A stretch of 64,000 nt of DNA, from contig JAHHHM010000003.1 in NCBI GenBank assembly GCA_019359355.1, positions 62,001-126,000 on the forward strand, read 5' to 3'. Of this stretch, positions 9,934 through 18,891 are shown one piece after another (the first letter of the stretch is position 1; each line of letters starts with the position of its first letter). The position numbers and the translations under genes were made by a program. This DNA is from Microcoleus vaginatus WJT46-NPBG5 (GTDB lineage: Bacteria; Cyanobacteriota; Cyanobacteriia; Cyanobacteriales; Oscillatoriaceae). The notes under the pieces were generated by a model. That model had not been told where the DNA came from and made no database searches. It was given only the letters and a program-made list of their open reading frames with translations.

Positions 9934-10051
9934 TTGTCTCTCCTGGGGTTAATCACGAGGTCTTGCCTCTCCCCCGATAGTGGGTAATTCGCGAAACAAT
10001 ACAAGGATGCGCTGGTGCGCCGATTGATTCGCTACCTAAATTGAAAATCGC

Positions 10052-10477
10052 CTAATCAGCAACCCCAACGCCCATATTGCGAGCGGTTCCTTCTACAATT
10101 TTCATTGCAGCTTCAACATCGTTGGCGTTGAGATCCGGCATTTTAGTTTCGGCGATTTCGCGGAGCTGTGCTCGCGTAATCGATCCAACTTTCTTGCGGT
10201 TCGGTTCGCCTGAACCGCGTTCGATGCCGGCTGCCTTACGAATGAGAACTGAAGCCGGTGGGGTCTTCAGTATAAAGGTGAAACTGCGGTCTTCATAGAC
10301 AGAAATTTCTACCGGCACGACCAGACCTGCTTGGTCAGATGTTCTGGCGTTATATTCTTTGCAGAACATCATAATGTTAACGCCGTGCTGACCCAGGGCT
10401 GGCCCAATCGGAGGAGCCGGATTGGCTTTCCCCGCCGTGATGGCCAACTTAATGACCGCAACAACTTTCTTTGCCAT
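10052..10477 (-). CDS. rplK: 50S ribosomal protein L11
   Basis: 141 residues, exact family length. It shows [20 protein letters not shown], the [15 protein letters not shown] segment and the C-terminal RNA-binding domain ([24 protein letters not shown]). L11 forms the GTPase-associated centre with 23S rRNA. Starts 7 bases after nusG ends, so it is co-transcribed with it. Confidence 0.98.
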   Translation of the reverse strand: MAKKVVAVIKLAITAGKANPAPPIGPALGQHGVNIMMFCKEYNARTSDQAGLVVPVEISVYEDRSFTFILKTPPASVLIRKAAGIERGSGEPNRKKVGSITRAQLREIAETKMPDLNANDVEAAMKIVEGTARNMGVGVAD

Positions 10478-10484
10478 CTATCTA

Positions 10485-11123
10485 TCAGCTCTGTTTCTGA
10501 ACCTGATTGAACTCCAATTCTACCGGCGTGTCGCGTCCAAAGATCGACAGCAGCACTTTGAGTTTGCTGCGTTCTGGACTCACTTCAATCACTTCACCTT
10601 CAAATTCTTTGAAGGGACCGGAAAGCACTACAACTTTGTCGCCCACTGCCATGTTGATTTTCACAACCGGCATTTGTTCTTCCGCTTGTTTAAAGATGCG
10701 TTGAACTTCCGAGAAGCTTAGCGGCATCGGTTTTACGTGCCCGCGTCCGCGCCCGTAGCGACGTTTTTGCTCTGCCCCGACAAAGTTAATCACATTTGGG
10801 GTGTTTTTGACAACCTGCCAGCTGTCATCATCCATCATCATCTTGACGAGCACATAGCCGGGGAAAACTTTTTCTTCTCCATCTGCTCGCGAACCATCCT
10901 TGCGGATTTTGATCGCTCGTGCCTGCGGGATTTCAATCTGAAAAATCCGGTCAGCAACATCCAGCGTTTGAATGCGCTGTTCCAGGTTAGCCTTCACCCG
11001 CTTTTCACAGCCAGATGCGACTTGAACCGCATACCAACGCGCCTCTGTTTCAGAAGGCGCAGCTGAATCTGTCGTTTCTTCCTGTTGTGTTGAATAACCC
11101 GATTCGTCTGATGCAAAACTCAT
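10485..11123 (-). CDS. nusG: Transcription termination/antitermination protein NusG
   Basis: 212 residues. An acidic/Ser-Thr-rich N-terminal extension (about 25 residues) precedes the NGN domain (RWYAVQVASGCEKRVKANLEQRI; FPGYVLVKM; NTPNVINFVG) and the C-terminal KOW domain (VGDKVVVLSGPFKEFEGEV). NusG binds RNA polymerase and couples it to Rho or the ribosome. The start ATG overlaps the secE stop (ATGA), showing translational coupling. Confidence 0.97.
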   Translation of the reverse strand: MSFASDESGYSTQQEETTDSAAPSETEARWYAVQVASGCEKRVKANLEQRIQTLDVADRIFQIEIPQARAIKIRKDGSRADGEEKVFPGYVLVKMMMDDDSWQVVKNTPNVINFVGAEQKRRYGRGRGHVKPMPLSFSEVQRIFKQAEEQMPVVKINMAVGDKVVVLSGPFKEFEGEVIEVSPERSKLKVLLSIFGRDTPVELEFNQVQKQS

Positions 11124-11347
11124 CTAAACACCTGTGTAGCTGCCCAATTAAACAAGTTATCCACCAGGTAGATGAAAGTTGCCGCAAGAGTTACCATCAA
11201 AAGAACGGCAAGCGATTCACTAATCAATTGCTGCCTGGAGGGCCAAACGACTTTTCCCAGTTCCTCTTTTGTTTCTTCAAAAAAGGTTCTGAGATTAAAC
11301 CCTGTGGGTGGATTTTGCTGTACTTCTGCTTCGTTTTTCTTGGCCAT
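11120..11347 (-). CDS. secE: Preprotein translocase subunit SecE
   Basis: 75 residues from the chosen ATG (MAKKNEAEVQQ), the usual form in cyanobacteria; an in-frame GTG at 11377 would add ten residues (MERRLHCRDE) that look non-native. A cytosolic amphipathic helix (TRTFFEETKEELGKVVWPSR-like region, with KVVWPSRQQL) precedes a single membrane helix (SLAVLLMVTLAATFIYLVDNLF). SecE clamps SecY in the translocon. First gene of the secE-nusG-rplK-rplA run, downstream of tRNA-Trp. Confidence 0.94.
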   Translation of the reverse strand: MAKKNEAEVQQNPPTGFNLRTFFEETKEELGKVVWPSRQQLISESLAVLLMVTLAATFIYLVDNLFNWAATQVFR

Positions 11348-11377
11348 CTCATCGCGGCAATGCAGCCTTCGTTCCAC

Positions 11378-11884
11378 CTATCCGGTTTGCACTCAGGGAA
11401 ATTGCCGCCCTCCGTTAATGGTTGATCGCTTGGTTTTTAACTGCCTTAAGGCCAGGAACCTAGAAACCTGTTTTTTTTGTAAAAGCTCGCCCCTGCCTAA
11501 GAAAAGTCTAGTTAACTTGACTCAGGTTTCGGTTTTTTACTTCACTGAGTACAAATGAGTTTTCTACAGTCCTTGTTTAACGCCGGCTAGCGCCAACTCT
11601 TGGATGCTAGTTTCTTATCACCTTGTACTCTGTGAGCCGGCAGGAGTTACTTTTTGAATTATATCGCAACGCCTGATCGCGACTATCTTCTCTTTGCTTG
11701 TATTGTCAGGTATGGCGACTGGCTGTTGATCCCAGTTTCACCCACCTGCGACCTTGAGAGACGGATGCCTTTCCTCTCGTTTGAACCACCCTCACAATAA
11801 GGCTACCCGAAAGCTTACTCTTCTGACGCTAACTTAACAGCTATCGAGACACTTTCGGGCAGAACTTTTATGAGAATCGTTCAG
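11378..11884. other. Gap between tRNA-Trp and secE
   Basis: About 500 bases with no credible gene on either strand. On the minus strand it must hold the promoter for secE-nusG-rplK-rplA or simply the leader of a transcript starting at the tRNA; I could not pick a definite promoter. Confidence 0.5.
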
Positions 11885-11957
11885 CGCGCCCTGGAGGACT
11901 TGAACCCCCGACATCAGGTTTTGGAGACCTGCGTTCTACCAACTGAACTAAGAGCGC
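11885..11957 (-). tRNA. tRNA-Trp (CCA anticodon)
   Basis: 73-base cloverleaf on the minus strand. The acceptor stem GCGCTCT/AGGGCGC pairs over 7 bases (one G-T) with discriminator G at 11885. The anticodon arm CAGGT-CTCCAAA-ACCTG places CCA in the loop, so it reads UGG. The T arm is GGGGG-TTCAAGT-CCTCC. CCA is not encoded. Its position between rplS and secE is conserved in cyanobacteria. Confidence 0.96.
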
Positions 11958-12044
11958 ACAGCTTGAGCTTGGCATTTACCCTTCGCGTTTTTTATATTAA
12001 CGCATTCCGGCATTAATTGCCAGACTGCCAAGCTTGAATTGAAA

Positions 12045-12407
12045 CTAAAAAGGCCGATCAAAGCGTTGCTTGAGTCTGGTGGCCTTACCAACGCGATCAC
12101 GAAGGTAATACAGTTTAGCACGACGTACCTTACCGCGACGCAAAATTTGTATGCTCTCAATTCTGGGGGAATGGAGGAGAAATACACGCTCAACGCCAAC
12201 ACCTTGGAAGACTTTCCGCACCGTAATGGTTTCGCTGATGCCTCCGTTACGTCTGGCAATCACGGTTCCTTCGTAGGGCTGAACCCTTTCTTTTCCGCCT
12301 TCTCGAATTTTCACGCCGACTTTGACGGTGTCGCCAACGTTAATGTTTGGCAGATTCGATTTTAAATGCTCTGATTCTATCGAGCGGATAATCGCTTCAG
12401 CGTTCAT
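12045..12407 (-). CDS. rplS: 50S ribosomal protein L19
   Basis: 120 residues from ATG ([20 protein letters not shown]); an upstream in-frame GTG at 12425 would add six residues. Family motifs: [32 protein letters not shown] (read as separate parts), [21 protein letters not shown], and the basic C-terminus [21 protein letters not shown]19 sits at the interface between the two ribosomal subunits. It lies just upstream of tRNA-Trp on the same strand. Confidence 0.97.
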   Translation of the reverse strand: MNAEAIIRSIESEHLKSNLPNINVGDTVKVGVKIREGGKERVQPYEGTVIARRNGGISETITVRKVFQGVGVERVFLLHSPRIESIQILRRGKVRRAKLYYLRDRVGKATRLKQRFDRPF

Positions 12408-12547
12408 ATCGCTTAAAAAACTCACAATTTCTTATATTACATCGAGCGCTGGCAAGAAGTCTAGAAGATTTCTGAAATATTTCAGAAGCGTTAATGGCCC
12501 GGTAGGACGCTCCAGACACAAGAGCTGGACAATTGGCCGGCCCAAGG

Positions 12548-12603
12548 GATTTGAGAAAGACCGATTAGATAGAATCCGAAGAATTAGAAGGATTTCTCAA
12601 ATC
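12548..12603. repeat. Inverted repeat between rplS and the phosphate transporter gene
   Basis: GATTTGAGAAA (12548-12558) and its exact reverse complement TTTCTCAAATC (12593-12603) are separated by 34 bases. The pair lies about 75 bases upstream of the transporter start at 12679, so it could be a regulatory site or mRNA leader hairpin. No Pho box (repeated CTTAACC-like words) was seen. Confidence 0.55.
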
Positions 12604-12678
12604 AAGGCCAACAAATGAAACCGTATCATATTTAGAGAGTTCATTCATTAATCCCCAATCTGAACCCCTAAAATCGAT

Positions 12679-13992
12679 ATGGCTGTTTTGCTACCACTGC
12701 TCGCCTTTTATGTCGCCTGGAACCTGGGGGCAAACGATGTAGCCAACTCGATGGGAACCTCTGTGGGGTCAAAAGCACTGACCCTGCGGCAAGCGCTCGT
12801 CGTTGCCGGCATCCTAGAATTCACCGGCGCTGTCTTATTTGGCCAAAGCGTCTCCAGCACCATCGCCACTCAAATCGTCGATCCTGCGGTATTTGCCGCC
12901 CAACCAACCGTCCTTCTCACCGGCATGGTTTCAGTTATGCTCGCCTGCGGGTTGTGGGTGCAAGTTGCAACCAGCCGGGGGTGGCCAGTTTCTTCCTCTC
13001 ATGCGGTAGTTGGCGCAATTGCCGGCTTCACTTGGGTAGCAGCCGGTGTGGGTGCGGTTAACTGGTCAGATATTCGCACAATTTCCCTTACCTGGATCGC
13101 AACACCCTTCGTGAGTGGCATTATTGCTGCCGGCTTCTACAGCGCCGTGAAACGATGGATTCTCGATGGCAGTGAGCCGATGCAACAGCTACGCGAGTGG
13201 ATTCCCTGGCTGAGTTCAGCACTGCTGGGTGTATTTGGGGTAATTGTACTGCCCACCCTGAGTGCGCCTGTGCACGCTTGGCTAGTCAACCGTTTCAATT
13301 TAAATATTCCCGCCCATGATTTGCCTTTGGCAATCGGTGCCGGTGCGGCAGTTTGCCTGACCTTAAATAGTTGGGCACAGCTAGAAAAGGCAAAAGCAAA
13401 AACCAGAGAAAGTTTAAACTCAACTCCGACGACTGAACCTCCCCTTGCCCTATCCAACTCAGCACTCACCGTTGAACGACAGTTGGCACGGTTTCAAATC
13501 TTGAGCGCTTGCTTTGTTGCCTTCGCTCACGGATCGAATGATGTGGGTAATGCTGTGGCACCCTTAGCGGCAATTGCTTACATTCGCAACACCGGCACAG
13601 TTCCCACAGCCGGGTTTACCGTCCCTTTGTGGATTTTAGTGCTGGGGGGAGCCGGCATCGTTGCTGGTTTAGCGGTTTTGGGGAAAAAAGTGATTACCAC
13701 AGTCGGGGAAGACATCATTGCACTACAGCCAAGTGGGGGTTTCTGCGCTGAATTAGCCACCGCCACGACAGTTTTAATCGCCTCCAAGTTAGGGATGCCG
13801 GTTTCGACTTCTCACGCTCTTGTCGGCGGGGTTATAGGAATTGGGCTTGTCCAAAGCTTGTTCAAAACCGGCTCTCAAACTCCCATTCGCTTTCAAACCA
13901 TTCAGGGAATTTTCTTAGCCTGGATAATTACCGTGCCAATTGCTGCCGGGTTGGGTGCCGGCATTTTTGCCATTGCGCGTCAGATCCTTTAG
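12679..13992 (+). CDS. Low-affinity inorganic phosphate transporter, PiT family
   Basis: 437-residue membrane protein with about ten helices. The two inverted PiT signature copies are present: GANDVANSMGTSVGSKAL near the N-terminus and FAHGSNDVGNAVAPLAAI near residue 280, each with the conserved Asn-Asp pair. GWPVSSSHAVVGAIAG and GMPVSTSHALVGGVIG are the matching repeated re-entrant segments. A hydrophilic loop (residues about 230-260) joins the two halves. These carriers move phosphate, or metal-phosphate, with protons or sodium. It stands alone, facing away from rplS. Confidence 0.93.
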   Translation: MAVLLPLLAFYVAWNLGANDVANSMGTSVGSKALTLRQALVVAGILEFTGAVLFGQSVSSTIATQIVDPAVFAAQPTVLLTGMVSVMLACGLWVQVATSRGWPVSSSHAVVGAIAGFTWVAAGVGAVNWSDIRTISLTWIATPFVSGIIAAGFYSAVKRWILDGSEPMQQLREWIPWLSSALLGVFGVIVLPTLSAPVHAWLVNRFNLNIPAHDLPLAIGAGAAVCLTLNSWAQLEKAKAKTRESLNSTPTTEPPLALSNSALTVERQLARFQILSACFVAFAHGSNDVGNAVAPLAAIAYIRNTGTVPTAGFTVPLWILVLGGAGIVAGLAVLGKKVITTVGEDIIALQPSGGFCAELATATTVLIASKLGMPVSTSHALVGGVIGIGLVQSLFKTGSQTPIRFQTIQGIFLAWIITVPIAAGLGAGIFAIARQIL

Positions 13993-14423
13993 ATAGCCAT
14001 TGCTCCAGAAAACCTAAACGGTGAAAGAATCACGCTTCAGCCTTAGTTGTCAACTGCAATCGGCACTTGCCTACACCTCAGCTTTAGGTGCGGGGCGAGT
14101 GCCGGTTAGGGTTAATCGTGCCAAGTGTTTTTGAAACCGGCACCTCATCCCAGCAAAAATTTATAAATTTTGAAGAAGTAGAAACCTTCCAAAACTGGTA
14201 CGGTAACACAATTGCCTTTCTTTGTATTCCATCTCTTACTAGGTTGGGCAAAATGATGCCAGCAAGCTGTAAAAATGAGGTCTGAGAGAGAAAAACACAT
14301 TTCTTTAAGGCGTACTGAGTCCAAACGAGGACTTGATTTGCCAAAATACATAGCAACATTGATAAAACTGATTCAGTTCCAACTTAAAACCTTTGACGGC
14401 AATAGACTAGAGGTTAAACACTG
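13993..14423. other. Intergenic region with a strong hairpin
   Basis: About 430 bases without a convincing gene. It holds a strong hairpin at 14061-14104: CGGCACTTGCC/GGGCGAGTGCCG (one G-T pair) with an inner CACCT/AGGTG stem and a short loop. There is no T run after it, so it is not a standard terminator. A run at 14140-14230 has no match that I recognise. Confidence 0.55.
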
Positions 14424-16271
14424 ATGGGGCCACTGGACAACCGACCGGAAAACTTTGCAGCAGGCGATCCTAGGGCAGTAGAAACCGCTCTGAGGGCAGT
14501 GACTCAGGAGCTGAAGCATCTACAGCAAGATTTAATTCTCCAGGTAGCGCAGGATATCACGCGGCTGCTGGGAGAAAAATCACGCCTGAATGAAGATATC
14601 GACAAGCTACGAATTCAACAGCAGCAATTGCGTTTGCAGCAAATTGAAGGCATATCCCAGCAAAACAACGCTCAGCAACAACAGCTGGCTCAGCAACTTG
14701 CCGAAATTGTAGCCAGCCAACTGCAAGAGCGCCTGACAACTCGGCTTGACCAGATGGCTGATACGCTTCGCCTCTCGTTGAGCGATGCCTCAATCAAAGC
14801 ACAGAGTTTGGACACGTCTGCTTCTCGTAATCAGCGCAAGGGTAGTGGAGTCTTGCTGGCATCGATGGACGGCACGCTGATGGAGAATTATCAGGCGGTA
14901 CAAGCGGAGATTGACAACAATCAAAGTGCCCTGAGCGAACAGCTCAACCGCTTGAATAACTTGCAGCAGCAAGGAGAGGTGATTTTGGAGGCACTGGTCA
15001 ATCGTTTGATTGAACAGCTCCAAAATGAAGCGAGTCCGCTGCACACAACGGCTCACCTCACGCAGGAAGAGATCCAGCGTCTTTTGCAAGGCGCGATGCC
15101 GGCTCAGTTGGGCCAACTGCAAGGTTCTAGCAGCACCGGCGTGCTGGATCGGCTAGGGGAAAAAACACCGCCCGTTGTACCAGTTCCGCCCGTGTCGGAG
15201 GCACCTGTCGCTCAACCGGCAGCCGCAACGACTCCGCCGGCAAAAGCCGCTTCTTTGGTGCAGGTGGGTTTGGTGTTAGCGCTGATCTCTTCGATGGTGC
15301 TGTCCTTATTTAATGTTTGCCTGAAGATTATTCTCAAGAGTCCGGCGTTTCCAAGTCGCAGAATCCTTGGGCTTTTCGATTTGGCAGGAGTGATCACGCC
15401 TGGATTTGGCAATTCCCTATTGATTCTGTTGCTGCGAACGATTGTCGTGATCGCTGTGATGCCTATTTTGGCAACGTTCCTCTATCCGCAGGTGTGGCAA
15501 GACATCAAACGTTTTGTTTCCTCTGGAGATAGTTCTCAGTGGGCAAAAGTTATCGGCAGTGGTTTCTTTTTGTTTCTCTCTCAAGTTCTGATTTATATTG
15601 CCATCGGAAATATTCCCACCGGCATTGCGATCACGATTTTCTTTATTTACCCAATTGTGACGGTATTCGCTTCTTGGGCGCTATTTGGTGATCGGCCTAC
15701 CATTATTCGCATTTTGGCTATGTTTGTGATTACGGGCGGAGGCGTCTTGGCGCTGCCTAGTTTTCAAAGCGGTGCCCAGGGAAATCTTCAGCTTGGTGTC
15801 GCTGCGGCAGCGGGTGCCGGTTTCACTTTTGCCGGCTACGTTTTAATGGCGCAGTTGGGGCAGAAAAAGCTGCACCCCATTCCTTTTACATTAGTAGGGT
15901 TCCTCTCGATTTTGATCTTTTGTACTGTCAGTTTGCTAGTGCCTTTACCAAGCAATTTGGCAGTGCGGGTTGATTCGGGCGTGTGGCCCCAGTTAGTGAT
16001 AAGTGGGGTTGTTTTAGGGTTGTTTACCCTGGCTAGTTATCTGTTAAATAATTTTGCGATTCGTTATGCCGGTGCGGCGTTGGCTTCAATTATTGGCACC
16101 AGCGGGCCGGCGTTGACGGCGTTGTTTGGCTTTTTGATTATTCAAGAGACTTTGCAAAGCAAACAAATTGGCGGCATGATTTTGGTAACGTTGGGCGTTG
16201 CTGCTATGAGTGTTGAGCGAATGCTGGGTCAGAAAAAGCCACCAGTTCAGCCGGCTGCCGCAACCAAATAA
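14424..16271 (+). CDS. Coiled-coil/EamA (DMT) transporter fusion protein
   Basis: 615 residues in two unlike halves. Residues 1-280 are hydrophilic, very Gln/Leu-rich and strongly coiled-coil (for example RIQQQQLRLQQIEG-like heptads and QQQQLAQQLAEIVASQLQERL in separate stretches), ending in a Pro/Ala-rich linker. Residues about 285-605 form about ten membrane helices with the EamA pattern: internal repeat, ITIFFIYPIVTVFASWALFGDRP and AALASIIGTSGPALTALFGFLIIQETL. EamA proteins export or import metabolites. The N-terminal part likely oligomerises the carrier or ties it to another protein. A clear terminator follows, so it is monocistronic. Substrate unknown. Confidence 0.85.
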   Translation: MGPLDNRPENFAAGDPRAVETALRAVTQELKHLQQDLILQVAQDITRLLGEKSRLNEDIDKLRIQQQQLRLQQIEGISQQNNAQQQQLAQQLAEIVASQLQERLTTRLDQMADTLRLSLSDASIKAQSLDTSASRNQRKGSGVLLASMDGTLMENYQAVQAEIDNNQSALSEQLNRLNNLQQQGEVILEALVNRLIEQLQNEASPLHTTAHLTQEEIQRLLQGAMPAQLGQLQGSSSTGVLDRLGEKTPPVVPVPPVSEAPVAQPAAATTPPAKAASLVQVGLVLALISSMVLSLFNVCLKIILKSPAFPSRRILGLFDLAGVITPGFGNSLLILLLRTIVVIAVMPILATFLYPQVWQDIKRFVSSGDSSQWAKVIGSGFFLFLSQVLIYIAIGNIPTGIAITIFFIYPIVTVFASWALFGDRPTIIRILAMFVITGGGVLALPSFQSGAQGNLQLGVAAAAGAGFTFAGYVLMAQLGQKKLHPIPFTLVGFLSILIFCTVSLLVPLPSNLAVRVDSGVWPQLVISGVVLGLFTLASYLLNNFAIRYAGAALASIIGTSGPALTALFGFLIIQETLQSKQIGGMILVTLGVAAMSVERMLGQKKPPVQPAAATK

Positions 16272-16293
16272 CAGACAAAGGATCGAGGTTTTG

Positions 16294-16341
16294 AAAAAGA
16301 AGGATGAAGTTATTTATTTTAAATTCATCCTTCTTTTTTTT
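16294..16341 (+). terminator. Rho-independent terminator after the EamA fusion gene
   Basis: GAAGGATGAA (16299-16308) pairs with TTCATCCTTC (16324-16333), extended by A5/T5, with a 15-base AT-rich loop and a tail of eight or nine T. It begins some 20 bases past the stop codon. The outer A/T pairs could let it work in both directions. Confidence 0.9.
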
Positions 16342-16439
16342 AGCAAAGTGAGGGTTATTAAAGTTTCTGCCAAGGTTGATTTTTTTTACCGCAGATAAAC
16401 GCAGGTGAAGTTAACAGTTGGAGGCGATTAAAAACGAAA

Positions 16440-17957
16440 TTAAGGCAACCAGCGAGGCCGCAAGCCGGCAAAAGGTAGTTGTTCGGGTTGTATTTTGGTG
16501 CCTGCATCTTCTGACACAGGCAGCACCGGCAGCAACCACAGATTACTGGTTGTAATGGTTTCACCGGCATCTGTACGGGGGGCTACTCCTAGGGTCTGGT
16601 TTTGCCGGTCAATGACGATTTGATCGAACAAAATTGCCAATCCATCTGTTGCTACGCTTATTTGCACATCCCGCTGTTTGGGTAGCAATACTAGCGGTGT
16701 CTGCTTCCCGGTTTTCAGCTCAACTGCTGCAATATAAGGTTCTTCTCGGTATTCCTTAGTGTTCGTTACCAACTGCGTCAGCAGACAGTAAAGTGTTTGC
16801 TTCATCGGATCGAATTGAGCGCTGATAATTGAGCCGGTTGTTCGTAGCAGTTCTTTCTGAACACCTTGGTTTGTTACCAAGAATAGCGAGCGGGTGTAAT
16901 CCTGATTAAATTGCACCATTGCCGCTGCAGAACCATCCTGAGAAAAGCTAAGTAATCTGCCAAATTTAGGCAAAAAATCTAGCGGTTTTATCTGAGATTT
17001 GCCTTCCGGTTGCAGTGGTAGAATGGCGATCCCTTGTCCTTGGGCAATTGCCAAAGAATTACCATCTGGATGAATCAAAAACTCGCCGCCGGGTTGGCTT
17101 TCCAGCCGCCTTGCTTCTGTCGGCGGTTGAATAACCCACAGCCCAAAATCACTGCCTGGATTTCGCCGGCTCACGCGCTGAACTACTATGGTTTTGCCAT
17201 CGGGCGACAGATCAAATTTAAGATTTTGGTAATCTTTGCTACCTAAAACTCGATCAATTTTTCCAGGTGCTTCGGAACTTGAAGAAGATTCTCCAGGTGA
17301 GTTTGAATTAATGCCGGTTGTGACGGTGTAAAGCTGGGCATCAAACGCGTTTTGCTGAGTTTTTGAGCGTTCTTGAGCAGAAAATAAAATGCGATCACCG
17401 GCTGGATAGGGCTTAAAGTCCATCACCACTAAATCAGGCGGGGTGAGGGCAATTGCTTGCTGCTGCTGGGAAAGATTGACTAATATTAATTTGCCGGCTT
17501 CTGTGCCAGTCACCCCGAGATAGACAAACGCCCGATCTCGGCTGCGGAACTTACCCGTAAACGGCTGAATTTGCGCTCCTTTGCCGGTATTACCGCTGTA
17601 GCGTTCCTGCGCACCCTGTAGCAGCAGTTCATAGGAATTACCATAGGGAGCCGGTCTTTCCAGCGTATAGGCCATTCTCCTTCCAGCCCAACTAATTTTA
17701 CCCTCCAACGGTGGCTCAATTCGCAGGTTCTTTTCCACGCTAGCGCGATCCATCGGGCGGGTGAAAGTCAGGATAAAAGATTTCTCTTGCGCCCCTACTT
17801 GTTTTTCCTGCCAACTAAAATCCCGCACGCGAGGCACCGTCCGATCACCCTGCCACAACAACAGCCCGATGAGCACACTCAGCACTAGCATCAGGAGAAT
17901 AGCTACCCGGTCAATCGGTTGGAGAAATGATTTAGACTTTACATCTGAGCTTGACAT
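16440..17957 (-). CDS. Membrane-anchored Ig-like/beta-propeller protein of unknown function
   Basis: 505 residues. One membrane helix near the N-terminus (residues about 18-36, VAILLMLVLSVLIGLLLW) anchors a large exported part. Residues about 45-140 look like an SbsA-type Ig-like domain (FILTFTRPMDRASVEKNLRI ... YTLERPAPYGNSYELLL), a family often placed beside propellers. The rest is rich in WD40/TolB-like repeats (FDLSPDGKTIVVQRV, LIHPDGNSLAIAQG, LSFSQDGSAAAMVQF). No enzyme motif is visible. It could scaffold an envelope complex or bind peptides or glycans; that is inference. No operon partners: neighbours on both sides are on the other strand. Confidence 0.75.
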   Translation of the reverse strand: MSSSDVKSKSFLQPIDRVAILLMLVLSVLIGLLLWQGDRTVPRVRDFSWQEKQVGAQEKSFILTFTRPMDRASVEKNLRIEPPLEGKISWAGRRMAYTLERPAPYGNSYELLLQGAQERYSGNTGKGAQIQPFTGKFRSRDRAFVYLGVTGTEAGKLILVNLSQQQQAIALTPPDLVVMDFKPYPAGDRILFSAQERSKTQQNAFDAQLYTVTTGINSNSPGESSSSSEAPGKIDRVLGSKDYQNLKFDLSPDGKTIVVQRVSRRNPGSDFGLWVIQPPTEARRLESQPGGEFLIHPDGNSLAIAQGQGIAILPLQPEGKSQIKPLDFLPKFGRLLSFSQDGSAAAMVQFNQDYTRSLFLVTNQGVQKELLRTTGSIISAQFDPMKQTLYCLLTQLVTNTKEYREEPYIAAVELKTGKQTPLVLLPKQRDVQISVATDGLAILFDQIVIDRQNQTLGVAPRTDAGETITTSNLWLLPVLPVSEDAGTKIQPEQLPFAGLRPRWLP

Positions 17958-18248
17958 CTGCTTAAGGGCTTATCACTTTTTAGATTGAGCGGATCGGAGT
18001 CAGGCAGCTTTTTGATTGGGCACAATTTGGGCGTTGTGATTAATTTTAAGATTTTCTAACCGGCCGTTGAGTTCGGTTCAGGATTGAGTCATTTACTTTC
18101 TTTACTCTTGTCAATTTTACCACTCACTCCTTACTCTAAAATATCAAGTGAATTATTCATTGAGTTGCCAATTGCTTAACGGCTATCTTATTATAGATTT
18201 TACAATCAATTCTCTCCTTGAAAGTTATAATTTTTGATTTTAAATCCA

Positions 18249-18833
18249 ATGGCCGCTCCATCTTTAACAGAATTAGGTGCTGAAATTTTTATCGTCGAGG
18301 GATTGCTCGATCCATCCCTGTGCGCTCATCTGATTCAGGTTGCAGAATTAGCTCAATTTAGCCCAGCGGGGATTGAACTGGAAACAGTTGATCCGCAAAT
18401 TCGCAGTAATGACTTGTTGAGGCTCGAAGACAACTCACTTTTGGACTCTACAAATTGGCTGTTACTGGATCAGGTTGCTGTGATTCAAAAATTGCTGTTT
18501 CACCACTATGGTATCCAATTCCCCGATGCAGAAACTTGTTCGATTCTTCGTTATCAAGAAGGACAATTTTACAAACGCCATGTGGATAATTTGCTATTAA
18601 GCAGCCGGCTAGAGGAAGCCGGCAAGGGAATTCCGATTAGGGATATTAGCGTAATTGGCTATTTGAATGAGGATTTTGAAGGCGGGGAGACATTTTTTGA
18701 CCGGCAAAACATTAAAGTGAAGCCTCAGCTCGGAAGTGTTCTAGTTTTTCCAGCTTATTACACCCACCCTCATCAATCGCTGCCGGTGTTGAAAGGACAA
18801 AAATATTCTTTTACCACCTGGCTATTTCATTAA
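18249..18833 (+). CDS. 2OG-Fe(II) oxygenase, prolyl 4-hydroxylase-like
   Basis: 194 residues from ATG at 18249 (a TTG at 18234 is possible). The C-terminal half has the iron-binding triad: HVD in FYKRHVDN and the distal His in YYTHPHQSLPV, followed by Lys in KGQKYSFTTW for the 2-oxoglutarate carboxylate. CSILRYQEGQFYKRH and YLNEDFEGGETFF are typical of P4Hc-fold enzymes, which hydroxylate peptides or small molecules using O2 and 2-oxoglutarate. The N-terminal part (IVEGLLDPSLCAHLIQVAE) fits the same fold. Substrate not evident; stands alone. Confidence 0.85.
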   Translation: MAAPSLTELGAEIFIVEGLLDPSLCAHLIQVAELAQFSPAGIELETVDPQIRSNDLLRLEDNSLLDSTNWLLLDQVAVIQKLLFHHYGIQFPDAETCSILRYQEGQFYKRHVDNLLLSSRLEEAGKGIPIRDISVIGYLNEDFEGGETFFDRQNIKVKPQLGSVLVFPAYYTHPHQSLPVLKGQKYSFTTWLFH

Positions 18834-18891
18834 AGAATTATTATTTGTCATTTGCTCTTGAATTACACAATTGACAAATAATAGATGAAAG

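Noticed and set aside
11015-11558. Plus-strand frames opposite nusG/secE
   Set aside because: They overlap conserved genes on the other strand and carry no recognisable features.
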